This document shows positions 1-8,752 of a DNA stretch of 64,000 nt, piece by piece (position 1 is the stretch's first letter; each line of letters opens with the position of its first letter). The notes beneath the pieces were generated by a model, which worked only from the letters and a program-made list of their open reading frames with translations, was not told the DNA's origin and searched no databases. The DNA is from Desertivirga arenae. GTDB taxonomy: Bacteria; Bacteroidota; Bacteroidia; Sphingobacteriales; Sphingobacteriaceae. A program made the position numbers and the translations under genes. The stretch is taken from contig NZ_JAFEWE010000001.1 in assembly GCF_017355785.1 (NCBI RefSeq), forward strand, positions 620,001 through 684,000, given 5' to 3'.

Positions 1-310
1 CCCCCCTTTGCTCAACAGGATTCATACGCAGATAGTGCCAAAAATAATTTCCATCTTTTCGACGTAATCTTATCCGTGCGGCAAAGGGTTCAACGCTATC
101 AAAACTAACACTGAAAGCAAGTTTTAAGTCTGAATAATCATCAGGATGAAAAAATTGATGGGTAGGGTTTTTCTGTCCCTCCTCGCCAAAATATTCCAGA
201 GCCATGCGATTGAAAAACACACATGAAAAATCTGGGCTGCACACCCAAACTACCTCCTGTAAACTGTTTAAAATTTGATAGTAACTGGTAGACGAATTTT
301 CGACGATCAT
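1..310 (-). CDS. PAS-domain signalling protein, N-terminal part (cut by window edge)
   Basis: An open frame starts at ATG 310 and runs off the left edge, giving about 103 residues. The protein begins MIVENSSTSYYQILNSLQ and reads as a PAS sensor fold: an early EVVWVCSPDF strand, then FFHPDDY, and the closing YFWHYLRMNPV strand where PAS_3/PAS_4 domains have a YRW-hxR-P pattern. No output domain is visible. In Bacteroidota such N-terminal PAS domains usually precede histidine kinase or diguanylate-type modules, but the partner cannot be known here. The start is supported by the lack of further coding upstream; the frame meets stops beyond 310. Confidence 0.75.
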   Translation of the reverse strand, partial: MIVENSSTSYYQILNSLQEVVWVCSPDFSCVFFNRMALEYFGEEGQKNPTHQFFHPDDYSDLKLAFSVSFDSVEPFAARIRLRRKDGNYFWHYLRMNPVEQRG

Positions 311-453
311 TCAATAGGGCTCAAGATGTCAGTAGATGATAAAGGATATCTAAATTTAGACAATTTACTGATCATAACGAACTGAACTTAAAGATAATCA
401 GGCTGTTTGTGAAAAAAATGAGAAATAATTTCATTGAAAAGTTTGAGGAAGAA

Positions 454-491
454 CAAAAAAAGCTGCCTGGCATAACCAAACAGCGTTTTTT
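454..491. terminator. Bidirectional rho-independent terminator
   Basis: Arms 462-470 and 476-484 pair over nine bases (two of them G-U on the minus strand) around a 5-nt loop. A run of A lies on the left (454-461) and a run of T on the right (485-490), so it can terminate both the minus-strand cytochrome gene ending at 505 and anything arriving on the plus strand. Confidence 0.75.
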
Positions 492-504
492 GCTTTATTC
501 GTTA

Positions 505-852
505 TTACTGCTCCAGTAATCCCCCCTTTTTCCAGTTCTCGAACACGAGAATAGTAGAGTCAGATAATTTAGCTCTTCTTGCCGGCATAAATCCATGTTC
601 TCCCGGGTTCTTCTTAATGCTTTCGATAACATTATCAATCTCCGCTTTCATTGCAGCATAGGTGTTCAAAGGTTCCTTTTTACCCTGAGGAGGAATATGA
701 CAGGGGGAACAGTGTTTAACCACTAAAGGTTGAATATCTGTAACGTAAGTAACTTTAGTAGCAACTGTAGCATTCTGGGCTTTCTTCTTCGTGGTACAAA
801 GCTGGAGAAGGAAGCTGGCTCCAATAAATAAAAATATGTAAACCTTTCTCAT
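505..852 (-). CDS. Small c-type cytochrome-like lipoprotein or secreted protein
   Basis: 115 residues from ATG 852. I chose this start because it places a hydrophobic export signal (MRKVYIFLFIGASFLLQLC) at the N-terminus; a longer frame to 918 adds only a hydrophilic stretch. The signal ends LQLC, a loose Bacteroidota-type lipobox. A single haem c motif CSPCH sits at residues 48-52, preceded by a YVTDIQPLVVKHC stretch typical of monohaem cytochromes, and GFMP near residue 91 offers a possible distal Met ligand. It is probably an envelope electron carrier or a haem domain once attached to a partner. It is monocistronic and ends at a strong terminator. The haem motif is seen; the electron-transfer role is inferred. 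Confidence 0.75.
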   Translation of the reverse strand: MRKVYIFLFIGASFLLQLCTTKKKAQNATVATKVTYVTDIQPLVVKHCSPCHIPPQGKKEPLNTYAAMKAEIDNVIESIKKNPGEHGFMPARRAKLSDSTILVFENWKKGGLLEQ

Positions 853-929
853 GTGAATTGATTGTGTCATCCCTAATGTATAAATATTCCCATTATTTAA
901 TCTTACAAAATTGTACACTACCCTTCATG

Positions 930-1874
930 TCACAAACTTGTTAAAACTCCGCTTGCTATACTTCTTACTTCTTCCTTTAATTCTACTGGTAAAACAATCT
1001 CTGCCCGGTCAGCAAACATTAAGTACCAGCGTGCAAAACCTGTAAGATAGGCGGTAAGAAAATGCATTTCTACTTTATCTCCAACGGTCCTTTCCGAGAT
1101 CAGTCCATTATAGTATTTCTGCCCTTCCAGATAATGATGAATTTTCTTGCTGACCAGTAGCACTACTTCTTTTACATTGTGTTCCCTCGGTTTATAGTCT
1201 AAATACTCCTGCAGCGAGAGATGCTCTTTTTCAAAAGAAGATTCAGTAAGGCTGATGTTTGAAATCCTGTCTAACCGAAAATCCCGGTAGTCCTGCCGCA
1301 TCCGGCACCAGGCGATTAAATGCCAGTAATTGTCGAGAAAAAATACACCTACCGGCTCCACGATCCGTTCAGATGCTTCCTGGCGATAGAAAGTAAAATA
1401 GTTGATGTGTAAGGCCTTCTTCCCCGAAATACTCTTCAATGTATTTTGCAATAAGTTTAGTTCTAGTGTACTTTCGCTTTTACGACGTGACTTCAACACA
1501 GTGATGCTCGAATCGATCTCTTCAAGGAAATCCTTCTCGGTGGATTTTAATACCGCTTTAATCTTATACATCGCAGAAGTGAAATCTGCTTTCAAAGAAG
1601 AATCTGTTAGTTGCTCTACCAGTTTTTCCGCCGTAAGAAAAGCAGTCGCCTCTTCCCGTGTAAACATAACAGGCGGAAGTCTGAATCCCTCTACTAGAGA
1701 ATATCCTACACCAGCTTCCCCAATTATAGGAATACCAGCCTCTTCAAGCGTTTTTATATCCCGGTAAACAGTACGAAGACTAATGCCGAAGCGCTCTGCA
1801 ATATCCTGAGCCTTCACTACCCTGCGGGTTTGAAGTTGGATAAGGATAGCAGATATACGGTCAATACGATTCAT
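930..1874 (-). CDS. HTH/WYL-domain transcriptional regulator (YafY/DeoR-like)
   Basis: 314 residues from ATG 1874 (MNRIDRISAILIQLQTRR), which starts exactly at the winged-helix domain; the frame extends upstream to 1931 without added homology. The N-terminal 60 residues form a DeoR-type HTH (AQDIAERFGISLRTVYRDIKTLEEAG), followed by the beta-hairpin wing GVGYSLVEGFRLPP. The middle and C-terminal parts are a WYL domain, with YWHLIAWCRMRQDYRDFRLDRI as the Sm-like core, and a WCX-type end. WYL proteins sense ligands, often nucleic-acid derived, and control stress or defence genes. It is divergent from the MerR gene at 1999, so autoregulation through the shared 124-bp gap is possible. No target operon is evident. 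Confidence 0.88.
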   Translation of the reverse strand: MNRIDRISAILIQLQTRRVVKAQDIAERFGISLRTVYRDIKTLEEAGIPIIGEAGVGYSLVEGFRLPPVMFTREEATAFLTAEKLVEQLTDSSLKADFTSAMYKIKAVLKSTEKDFLEEIDSSITVLKSRRKSESTLELNLLQNTLKSISGKKALHINYFTFYRQEASERIVEPVGVFFLDNYWHLIAWCRMRQDYRDFRLDRISNISLTESSFEKEHLSLQEYLDYKPREHNVKEVVLLVSKKIHHYLEGQKYYNGLISERTVGDKVEMHFLTAYLTGFARWYLMFADRAEIVLPVELKEEVRSIASGVLTSL

Positions 1875-1987
1875 TTTATGACAGAACTGAGCTTGGGTAA
1901 AGCTAGCAAACTTTAGAAAACATACCCGCACTCAAAGTTAAAATACAGAAGCCGGGGTTCAACTAATCTGATTAAACTAAAACTGTT

Positions 1988-1995
1988 TATCTTTG
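1988..1995 (+). promoter_or_regulatory. Bacteroidota -7 promoter element (TATCTTTG)
   Basis: TATCTTTG matches the TAnnTTTG consensus. It ends only 3 nt before ATG 1999, so a transcript would start at or within the first codons and be leaderless or nearly so. I see no clear -33 TTG at the usual 19-21 nt. Confidence 0.5.
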
Positions 1996-1998
1996 CAT

Positions 1999-2334
1999 AT
2001 GCCGTATAAAGAACGTGAAATCAACAAGCTCTACTACACCATGGGTGAAGTAACTGAAATGTTTAATGTAAACGCTTCACAGATACGTTTTTACGAACGC
2101 GAGTTCGATATCATCCAACCTAAGAAAAACAAAAAAGGCAACCGGCTTTTTTCACCCGAAGACGTAGAGAACCTCAAAATTATTTTTAACCTCGTAAAAG
2201 ACAGGGGCTTCACCCTTCAGGGAGCGAAAGACTATCTAAAAAACAATAAATCTGAAGTAAAAGAAAACCAAAAGATTATTGATTCGTTGGAACGCCTGAA
2301 ACAGTTCCTTCTGGAGGTGAAGGAACAGCTGTAA
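1999..2334 (+). CDS. MerR family transcriptional regulator
   Basis: 111 residues. ATG 1999 is preferred over an in-frame TTG at 1993 because the -7 promoter element overlaps the latter. Residues 10-75 form a MerR winged helix: YYTMGEVTEMFNVNASQIRFYEREF is the HTH with the usual IRFYE motif, and the wing contains KNKKGNRLFSPEDVENL. A helical tail (residues 75-111) provides a dimerisation coiled coil; no metal-binding cysteines or effector domain follow. Short MerR proteins of this kind are universal in Bacteroidota and their ligands are unknown. The lipid kinase gene begins 10 nt after the stop, so the two are probably co-transcribed. Confidence 0.9.
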   Translation: MPYKEREINKLYYTMGEVTEMFNVNASQIRFYEREFDIIQPKKNKKGNRLFSPEDVENLKIIFNLVKDRGFTLQGAKDYLKNNKSEVKENQKIIDSLERLKQFLLEVKEQL

Positions 2335-2344
2335 TCATACATCA

Positions 2345-3235
2345 GTGAAGGTACTCTTTGTTATTAATCCGAAATCAGGGAAAAAAGAAGGGGGAAATTT
2401 TGAGGCCGTAATTTCAGAAAAATCTCGGCAGCAGGGTTTTCAATTCTTAATCCACCGTTTGCATAAAGATATAAGTGAAAAGGAGATATTAGACGAAGTC
2501 AAAGAATACCAGCCGGATATTATAGCAGCGGCAGGGGGTGATGGAACGGTTAATTTTTTGTCGAGATTACTGATAAATCAACCCATCCCGCTTCTGATCG
2601 TCCCCCTTGGATCCGCCAATGGAATGGCTAAAGAATTAGGGATCCCTAATGTTGAATTCTCATTAAACCTTATAAGCAAGGGCGTAAAAAAGAATATTGA
2701 CGTCCTTAATATTAATCAAAAGCTCTGCATCCACCTCGCTGATGTTGGATTGAATGCAAGGGTAGTCAAGCGATTCGAAAATGATAGCCGCCGCGGGATC
2801 ACAACCTATGCCCGGCACCTTTTCAATGAAATCTTCCTGATTAAAAAATATCGTTTCTATATCACCCTGGATGATGGACCGGATATTATAAGGAAGGCAA
2901 TATCACTTACTTTCGCCAATGCTTCTAAATATGGTACAGGTGCAGTGATCAACCCCTTAGGTAAAGTTGATGATGGACAATTCGAACTCGTCATAATAAA
3001 ACCCTTCCCTAGAATCAAATTGCTTTCAATTGCCTGGAAGATGTTCACCGGAAAATTGAACACTTCTGAATATGCTGAAGTATTAACGTGTAAAAAAGCA
3101 AAGATCCGGACATCAAAGCGCACCACCTTACAAATTGATGGTGAAGTAATAGGAAAATTGAAAGAGTTTGAGATGGAGATCTTACCTCATGCCTTACCTG
3201 TAATTGTTCCTGAAACCGCTGAAGATCGCTCCTAA
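2345..3235 (+). CDS. Diacylglycerol kinase catalytic-domain lipid kinase (YegS/DgkB-like)
   Basis: 296 residues from a GTG start at 2345. The N-terminal domain begins VLFVINPKSGKKEG and carries the nucleotide-binding GGDGTVN at residues 64-70 and PLGSANGMAKELG near residue 95, the signatures of the DAGK_cat fold. The C-terminal beta-sandwich includes the LQIDGE motif near residue 262. The family phosphorylates diacylglycerol or other lipids using ATP at the inner membrane face; the actual substrate is not predictable. No membrane segment is present, as in soluble members. It follows the MerR gene closely. Length is normal for the family. Confidence 0.88.
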   Translation: MKVLFVINPKSGKKEGGNFEAVISEKSRQQGFQFLIHRLHKDISEKEILDEVKEYQPDIIAAAGGDGTVNFLSRLLINQPIPLLIVPLGSANGMAKELGIPNVEFSLNLISKGVKKNIDVLNINQKLCIHLADVGLNARVVKRFENDSRRGITTYARHLFNEIFLIKKYRFYITLDDGPDIIRKAISLTFANASKYGTGAVINPLGKVDDGQFELVIIKPFPRIKLLSIAWKMFTGKLNTSEYAEVLTCKKAKIRTSKRTTLQIDGEVIGKLKEFEMEILPHALPVIVPETAEDRS

Positions 3236-3399
3236 ACGATTCAAAATCATTTTTACTCGCGGAAAAAAGCTCAGCAACTATCTCACATTTTAAAAAACTC
3301 TTTCACCATTCACGAGTTAAAAAAATATTAACAAGCTCTTATTCAAGCTACTTATGGAGTAAGATTTCTACCTGAATTAATTTTTAATAATTACTATCT

Positions 3400-4194
3400 A
3401 TGAAATCAACCAACAAAACAGCTCTTATAACCGGAGCCTCAAATGGTATTGGCTATGAGTTAACAAAGCTTTTTGCAAAAGACGGTAACAACCTTGTTTT
3501 AGTTGCCCGAAATGAAGCAAGGCTAAATGAGGTGGCAAGAGAAATTCAAAATGAATATGCTAGCTTACAGGTGCATGTTATTGCCAAAGATCTTTCTGTT
3601 GACGGAGCTGCTGAGGAAGTCTATAATGAAACTCAAGACTTAGGAATAGAGATCAATTATCTGGTTAATGACGCGGGAATAGGACAGCGCGGCCTATTTT
3701 GGGAAACAGATTTTGAAAAAGACAAAGAGATCATACACCTTAATATTATTTCCTTAGTACATCTTACAAAGCTTTATTTAAAAGATATGGTAGCAAGGAA
3801 CGAAGGAAAAATCCTTCAGCTTGCATCTATTGCCGCTTATCAGCCCACTCCTCTATTAGCTGTTTATGCCGCTAGTAAAGCCTTTGTGCTTTCTTTTGGG
3901 GATGCACTTATCAACGAACTAAAAGACACAAACATTACGATAACCTCCTTAATACCAGGACCTACCGACACCGACTTTTTCAATAAAGCTGATGCTGAAC
4001 ATACCGTGGCTGCACATAATACAGACGATGCAGCAAAGGTGGCAAAAGAAGGATACGAAGGCTTTTTAAAAGGCGAACACCACGTAGCCGCAACAGCTAT
4101 GGTCGGAGCCCAGGCTGCCATGAGTACAGTAATGCCTAATGAAGCAGTTACAAAAATGGCACGAAAATATATGGAAGAAGATAAATCAAAATAA
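3400..4194 (+). CDS. Short-chain dehydrogenase/reductase (SDR)
   Basis: 264 residues. The Rossmann motif TGASNGIG lies near residues 11-18 and NDAG near residue 90. The catalytic set is Ser143 with Tyr156 and Lys160 (YAASK). The order fits classical SDRs of the DltE/YqjQ type, NAD(P)-dependent oxidoreductases of unknown substrate; the C-terminal part (EGYEGFLKGEHHVAATAMVG) resembles that subgroup. It opens a run with the 77-aa acidic protein 23 nt downstream and the baeRF gene after it. The 164-bp upstream gap is AT-rich without an obvious -33/-7 pair. Confidence 0.88.
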   Translation: MKSTNKTALITGASNGIGYELTKLFAKDGNNLVLVARNEARLNEVAREIQNEYASLQVHVIAKDLSVDGAAEEVYNETQDLGIEINYLVNDAGIGQRGLFWETDFEKDKEIIHLNIISLVHLTKLYLKDMVARNEGKILQLASIAAYQPTPLLAVYAASKAFVLSFGDALINELKDTNITITSLIPGPTDTDFFNKADAEHTVAAHNTDDAAKVAKEGYEGFLKGEHHVAATAMVGAQAAMSTVMPNEAVTKMARKYMEEDKSK

Positions 4195-4217
4195 TTAAAC
4201 AAATCACATCTAACATT

Positions 4218-4451
4218 ATGGGAAAAGATAAGAACGGATCGTTCCACCCGGCCAAAGGAAGGCCAACTGGTTCTCCGAAAGAAAGCACAGGTTTAAGAGA
4301 TGCATTTGCTATTAACGATTTAGACAAGGATAATGAGTTATCTGAAAAGTATCTCGACGGCCCTGACGAACCAGCGGCAAATGTAAATGTCCGTCATATT
4401 AACAGACATACGGATAAAGGTGACGATAATGATGTGAACAGACAAGATTAG
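4218..4451 (+). CDS. Small hydrophilic acidic protein, function unknown
   Basis: 77 residues, very rich in Asp, Asn, Lys and Glu and almost free of hydrophobic runs, so it is probably intrinsically disordered. It begins MGKDKNGSFHPAKGRPTG and ends with a charged tail containing HINRHTDKGDDNDVN. I recognise no domain. It lies 23 nt after the SDR gene and 11 nt before the baeRF gene, which makes co-transcription almost certain. Hydrophilic small proteins in stress operons can act like hydrophilins; that is inference from composition only. Confidence 0.7.
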   Translation: MGKDKNGSFHPAKGRPTGSPKESTGLRDAFAINDLDKDNELSEKYLDGPDEPAANVNVRHINRHTDKGDDNDVNRQD

Positions 4452-4462
4452 ACATTCAATTT

Positions 4463-5635
4463 ATGGAGATAATAACTAAAGAGGAATTTACCGCGCTTGG
4501 AAATTATCACGCTGATAATTGTATAAGCATTTACATTCCGACACATAGTTCCGGAATTGCAGTGAACGAACGATATGACCAGATCGTTTTTAAAAATAAT
4601 TTGCAGAAAGCTAAAGTAGAGCTAACTGGAAAAGGGCTCGACAGCAGACAGGTAGAGTCCATTCTTACACCGGGTTTCGAACTTCTTAAAAATGAAGAGT
4701 TCTGGAACTTTCAATCGGAAGGTTTGGCTGTGTTTCTGGCCGACGGGTATTTTAAAGTATACCAACTACCCCTACCAGTAAAGGAAGAGCTCCTGGTAAA
4801 CAGCTCATTCTTGCTAAACCAGCTACTTCCTGTAATGGAACGCAGACACCGCTTCTATATCCTCGTATTAAGTAAGCAGGACTGTAAGTTCTACGAGGCC
4901 GACCAGTTCGAAATGAAAAAACTGGAGGTAGAAGGGCTCCCTTATGGAATGGATGATGTGGTGCCCTTTGAGTTGAAAGAAAAAAGGCAGACTCATCGCC
5001 GTGCCGGTGCAGCTGCAGGTGAACGCGCAGTGGTTGGAGCTAACTTCCATGGCCATGGTTCAGGACTTTCAGATGAAGACGAATACCTGGTTCAATACCT
5101 GAAAGAAGTTGACCAGACTCTTTGGACTGAAGTGCTGCACAACCAACATGTTCCTTTGGTAATTGCTGCTGTAGATTATGAAATTGGCTTATATAAGCAG
5201 ATTACCAACTATAAGCATATTTCTGAGGTAGCCTTACAGGGAAACTATCAGCATGAAGAACGTCATAGCCTTTATTTAAAAATAAGAGATAAAATGGCGA
5301 CGTATTTCAGAGAATACTGCAACAAAGCTCTTAAAAACTTTTACGATAATACTACTACCAGGCTCTCGTTCACAACCCCTGAGGATATCATCCCGGCTGC
5401 CTTTTATGCACAAGTATCCGATCTGTTTGTCGAAAAAGGCCAGCATATCTGGGGCACTTTTGATGAAAAAGACAACAAACTGGTAATTCATCAGCAAAAA
5501 CAGGAAAATGATGAATGCCTGATCAATAAGGCGATCTTCAAAACAATAATTAACGGAGGAGAGGTCCATTTACTCGACAGGGAGAAAATGCCTACACAAA
5601 GTCCTCTTGCTGCTTTCTTAAGGTTTGCTATTTAA
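4463..5635 (+). CDS. baeRF-type (bacterial archaeo-eukaryotic release factor-like) protein
   Basis: 390 residues. The N-terminus FTALGNYHADNCISIYIPTH followed by a basic/acidic helix is the hallmark of bacterial eRF1-related (baeRF/AOC-like) proteins. The middle part carries FYEADQFEMKKLEVEGLP, a Gly/His/Ala-rich loop (HRRAGAAAGERAVVGANFHGHG, where eRF1 domain 2 bears its GGQ), and AAVDYEIGLYKQITNYKHI. The C-terminal domain ends with GTFDEKDNKLVIH and a switch to LLDREKMPTQSPLAA. The family is predicted to act on stalled or idle ribosomes; the exact GGQ is not present here. Third gene of the SDR run, closed by a perfect hairpin terminator. Confidence 0.75.
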   Translation: MEIITKEEFTALGNYHADNCISIYIPTHSSGIAVNERYDQIVFKNNLQKAKVELTGKGLDSRQVESILTPGFELLKNEEFWNFQSEGLAVFLADGYFKVYQLPLPVKEELLVNSSFLLNQLLPVMERRHRFYILVLSKQDCKFYEADQFEMKKLEVEGLPYGMDDVVPFELKEKRQTHRRAGAAAGERAVVGANFHGHGSGLSDEDEYLVQYLKEVDQTLWTEVLHNQHVPLVIAAVDYEIGLYKQITNYKHISEVALQGNYQHEERHSLYLKIRDKMATYFREYCNKALKNFYDNTTTRLSFTTPEDIIPAAFYAQVSDLFVEKGQHIWGTFDEKDNKLVIHQQKQENDECLINKAIFKTIINGGEVHLLDREKMPTQSPLAAFLRFAI

Positions 5636-5650
5636 ATTGTTCATGGTGTT

Positions 5651-5684
5651 AACTAAGCCTTTCCAATGATAGGCTTAGTTTCAT
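5651..5684 (+). terminator. Rho-independent terminator of the SDR-baeRF run
   Basis: Perfect 10-bp inverted repeat (5651-5660 and 5671-5680) with a 10-nt loop, followed by a short T-rich tail. It lies 15 nt after the baeRF stop. Confidence 0.75.
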
Positions 5685-5741
5685 CTTGATTAGCAAACCG
5701 CCCAAAATCAACCCGGGCTTCCATAAAATCTTTCGCAAAAA

Positions 5742-5776
5742 CAAAGCCGCACAGGAATACTGTACGGCTTTTAGTT
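5742..5776 (-). terminator. Rho-independent terminator of the beta-helix lipoprotein gene
   Basis: On the minus strand a GC-rich stem (about 12 bp, around 5743-5772) follows the stop at 5795, and an A-run on the plus strand (5735-5742) gives the U tract. The right side is also T-rich, so it may work both ways. Confidence 0.65.
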
Positions 5777-5794
5777 TTTTAATTGTCTATCGAA

Positions 5795-8224
5795 TTAATT
5801 CACTGCAATAGGTGTCATAGAAACACTATAGCTAACTAAAGTATTTGCCAGCTCATTCACGTTTCCACTAACAACAACATTTGAAAATGTATTAGTGATC
5901 ATACCTAACCAGGTATACCCAACCTTCCAGTCATTGTTATTAATATAGATATTCTTACTGCCTGCTAAAGCCTGAGCGCGTACACAATGAGCATTCGTGT
6001 ATACAGTATTGCCAGATACTGTAATGTCTGATACTACACGTGTAGCATTATAAGTACCCAATACAATTGCAGACGAATTTCCTGAAGACAGTCTGGTATC
6101 AACGATATTATTGGCTATTTTAACGTTATTCAGGTTATAACTTCCTCCACCTAACTGAATTCCTCCGGTATTGGCACCTTTAGTCTTTACGGTATTATTA
6201 GCAATCGTAACCATGGTAGCATCCTCGCCAATACCTCCCGAAATTGCAATACTTCCGGCCGCGATCGTATTATAACTAAGAGTATTGTAAGGTCCAAAGA
6301 TCTCTAAACCACTTCTGTGATTACCCACACCACCGTTCATTACATTCTTAGTGATCGTAGTATTTCTGAAATAACCGGAAATACCATTTCCTCCCAAATT
6401 ATTAGGGTCATTGAAAGTGTTGTTGGCAATAGTTGCATTTCTAACATATGCGGCTGCACACTCTATAGCAAACTGAATGGCATTTGTATTAGTGAAGGTA
6501 TTACCCGAAATAGTAACATTGATGTTATCCTGGCTCTGTAATTGAAACGCAGGAGATGAAGTATTTTGTAATCCCCAGCGAGTGAACTGATTCCCTGTTG
6601 CGGTAACATCTTTTGTACCCCTAAGTTCTACTAAGCTACGTCCCGCATCTGTAAACTTACAGTTGATGATACTTAAGTTAGTAACCTGATAAGCATTTAA
6701 ACCTTTAACCGTTAAAGTACCTGCATCGCGACTTCCAGAGAAAGTAACATTCTCAAAATATACTGTATTTACATTATCAGTTACATACATTGCAACTAGC
6801 TGAGCACCGGTATTACCCGCGAAGTTTGCATTTAACTTAATATTCTTGATCTTGATGTTGCTTTTCTGTGTAGGAACCCTGAAAACCCTTCTTCCGGAAG
6901 CAGAACCATTACTTAAAAAGATTTCAGTACTTTCTCCCTGGCCTTCTATTGATGCATTGGAAGGAATGATGATCTCGTCAGAGATAAGGAATTTTCCCGC
7001 AGGCAATACCAGGGTTTGACCTTTTGAAGCAAAAGAGTTAACCAGGTTTTGCAGAGCAGTCCGGTTATTCGTAGATCCATCTCCAGTCAAACCTACTGCA
7101 TTTGGTACAGCCATCCCAGTACCTGAAGTTACCTCTGCAGCAGCAGGCTCTGCAGGAGCAGGAACTACCGGAGTTGTGGTTGTTGGAGCCGTTGTAGTAC
7201 CTCCAGAAGAAGTGCCCGCACTTAACTTCTCTGTATACGGATAAATAGTTGCAGAAAAATTGTTAGGTGTAGTTACGTTATCTGTTCCCGTTAAGGTGAT
7301 ACCTCCGTTTTTGATATTTAAGCTACCACCAAAACTATTGTTTATAACAGATGATGAATTGAAAAATCCAAGAACGCCATTTCCCCCAATATTTTTAGCG
7401 TCATTGAAAATATTACCCTCGATCTTTGCTCCTGTAACCACTGCAGCAGCAGACTGAATAGCTCCCAAGCTTCCTATGCTATTAATGAAAGTATTGCCAG
7501 AGATACTAACATTGCTGTTATTTTGACTTGTTAAAGCAATTGCTGGTGATAATGCACCTTGTCCCGCCCATTTCTCAAAATAATTACCTTTTATTACCAC
7601 GTCTTTTGCACCACGTATTTCAAGATCAGAACGACCACCTTGTGCAAACCAACAATTGATGAAAGAAATACCAACAACAGGATAGTCATTCATACCCTTA
7701 ACTTCGGCAGAACCTCCGTCACGGCTTCCTACAAAGGTTACGTTTTCGGCATAAATTCCACTGGTATTATCTGTAACGTACAGGGCAGCCAGTTTAGACC
7801 CCGTATTCTGATCCTGATTCGCATTCAAACGGATATTCTTGATCCTAACATTCGTAGTTCTGGTAGGAATTCTAAAAACATTCCTGTTAGAAGTTGAACC
7901 GTTGGTCAACACAATTTCGGTTCCATCACCTGAACCCTCTATAGAAGTATTTGAAGGCAGGATAATCTCATCAGAAATGCGGAACTTTCCCTGAGGAAGT
8001 ACAAGCACCTCATTTTTTAACGCTGCAGCATTTACAAGACTTTGAAGTTGCGATCTCGAATCGGTTAATCCATCCCCATCTAATGAAATACCGTTAACAG
8101 AAACAACCCCTACTTTTTCTGTAATTTGAAACTCTTGCTCATCAATAGAATTAAGACTGTCTTTCTTACAAGCAAAGAAGCTCAGGGCGGTAAAGACAAG
8201 AAGCCCCCGATAAAACATTTTCAT
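5795..8224 (-). CDS. Lipoprotein with two tandem right-handed parallel beta-helix domains
   Basis: 809 residues. A lipoprotein signal ends FFACKK (Cys19). Two homologous halves follow, about residues 40-340 and 375-809. Each opens with a pectate-lyase-3-like segment (GDGLTDSRSQLQSLVNAAALK; GDGSTNNRTALQNLVN), then LPQGKFRISDEIILPSN and a strand-rich ladder of N-x-F/I-x-N turns (beta-helix rungs such as ISGNTFINS, ITKNVMNGG). A Thr/Pro/Ala linker near residues 340-372 joins them. Such proteins are polysaccharide lyases, epimerases or glycan-binding proteins; no catalytic signature can be fixed by eye. The gene is divergent from the exopolysaccharide locus, suggesting a role on that or a related polymer at the cell surface. 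Confidence 0.8.
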   Translation of the reverse strand: MKMFYRGLLVFTALSFFACKKDSLNSIDEQEFQITEKVGVVSVNGISLDGDGLTDSRSQLQSLVNAAALKNEVLVLPQGKFRISDEIILPSNTSIEGSGDGTEIVLTNGSTSNRNVFRIPTRTTNVRIKNIRLNANQDQNTGSKLAALYVTDNTSGIYAENVTFVGSRDGGSAEVKGMNDYPVVGISFINCWFAQGGRSDLEIRGAKDVVIKGNYFEKWAGQGALSPAIALTSQNNSNVSISGNTFINSIGSLGAIQSAAAVVTGAKIEGNIFNDAKNIGGNGVLGFFNSSSVINNSFGGSLNIKNGGITLTGTDNVTTPNNFSATIYPYTEKLSAGTSSGGTTTAPTTTTPVVPAPAEPAAAEVTSGTGMAVPNAVGLTGDGSTNNRTALQNLVNSFASKGQTLVLPAGKFLISDEIIIPSNASIEGQGESTEIFLSNGSASGRRVFRVPTQKSNIKIKNIKLNANFAGNTGAQLVAMYVTDNVNTVYFENVTFSGSRDAGTLTVKGLNAYQVTNLSIINCKFTDAGRSLVELRGTKDVTATGNQFTRWGLQNTSSPAFQLQSQDNINVTISGNTFTNTNAIQFAIECAAAYVRNATIANNTFNDPNNLGGNGISGYFRNTTITKNVMNGGVGNHRSGLEIFGPYNTLSYNTIAAGSIAISGGIGEDATMVTIANNTVKTKGANTGGIQLGGGSYNLNNVKIANNIVDTRLSSGNSSAIVLGTYNATRVVSDITVSGNTVYTNAHCVRAQALAGSKNIYINNNDWKVGYTWLGMITNTFSNVVVSGNVNELANTLVSYSVSMTPIAVN

Positions 8225-8752
8225 AAAATAAACTCATTCACACTTGGCATTCTTTACGGAGTTGATTCCGTGGATGTTACAAAATTCTTAATGGAAGAAT
8301 CAAGGCAATAAGATGTGGCGGCAGAAAAAATAAGACCGTGCCAAAAATTTCAATATTTCGAAAAACCTAATAAAAGGCTTTAAAAGAAGCACTTGCCATA
8401 GTGGAAAAATAGAATGTGCAAAAAAAGTGTAGAAAAAGTCACCAGATCGCCAAAACAATTAAAGCTGTTTGAACATTAATTCATCATCAAAAATTTGAAA
8501 AATAAAAATCCGGCTAGCTGAGAAATCGGTATCTTTGGTTTTTTATTTTTTCATAAAACAATTCCTTCAATTAGGAATTATATATCCAAGAGTTCGTTTT
8601 AGTATTAATAACATCAAAAAAATAATATTAAAATGAATTTTTAAAAAAACACTTAAAAAAAGGCCTTAGGCCGCTATTTACTTTGAAAAACTTGGAAAAT
8701 GCAGTCCTTACCCCTGCAATTCTAAGCTAGTACCTGAAAAACAAATTGGAAA
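8225..8752. other. 528-bp AT-rich divergent control region upstream of the exopolysaccharide locus
   Basis: No credible gene on either strand. It holds a TATCTTTG -7 element at 8530-8537 on the plus strand, about 210 nt before the OPX start, which would give a long leader, and a GGCC-TTA-GGCC inverted repeat near 8663-8673 inside that leader. No confident -33 box is visible. It probably carries promoters for both the lipoprotein and the locus. Confidence 0.45.

Noticed and set aside
418-519. 33-codon plus-strand ORF
   Set aside because: It runs through the bidirectional terminator at 454-491 and has no family or promoter.
3864-4247. 127-codon minus-strand frame
   Set aside because: Antisense shadow of the SDR gene, which has complete catalytic motifs.
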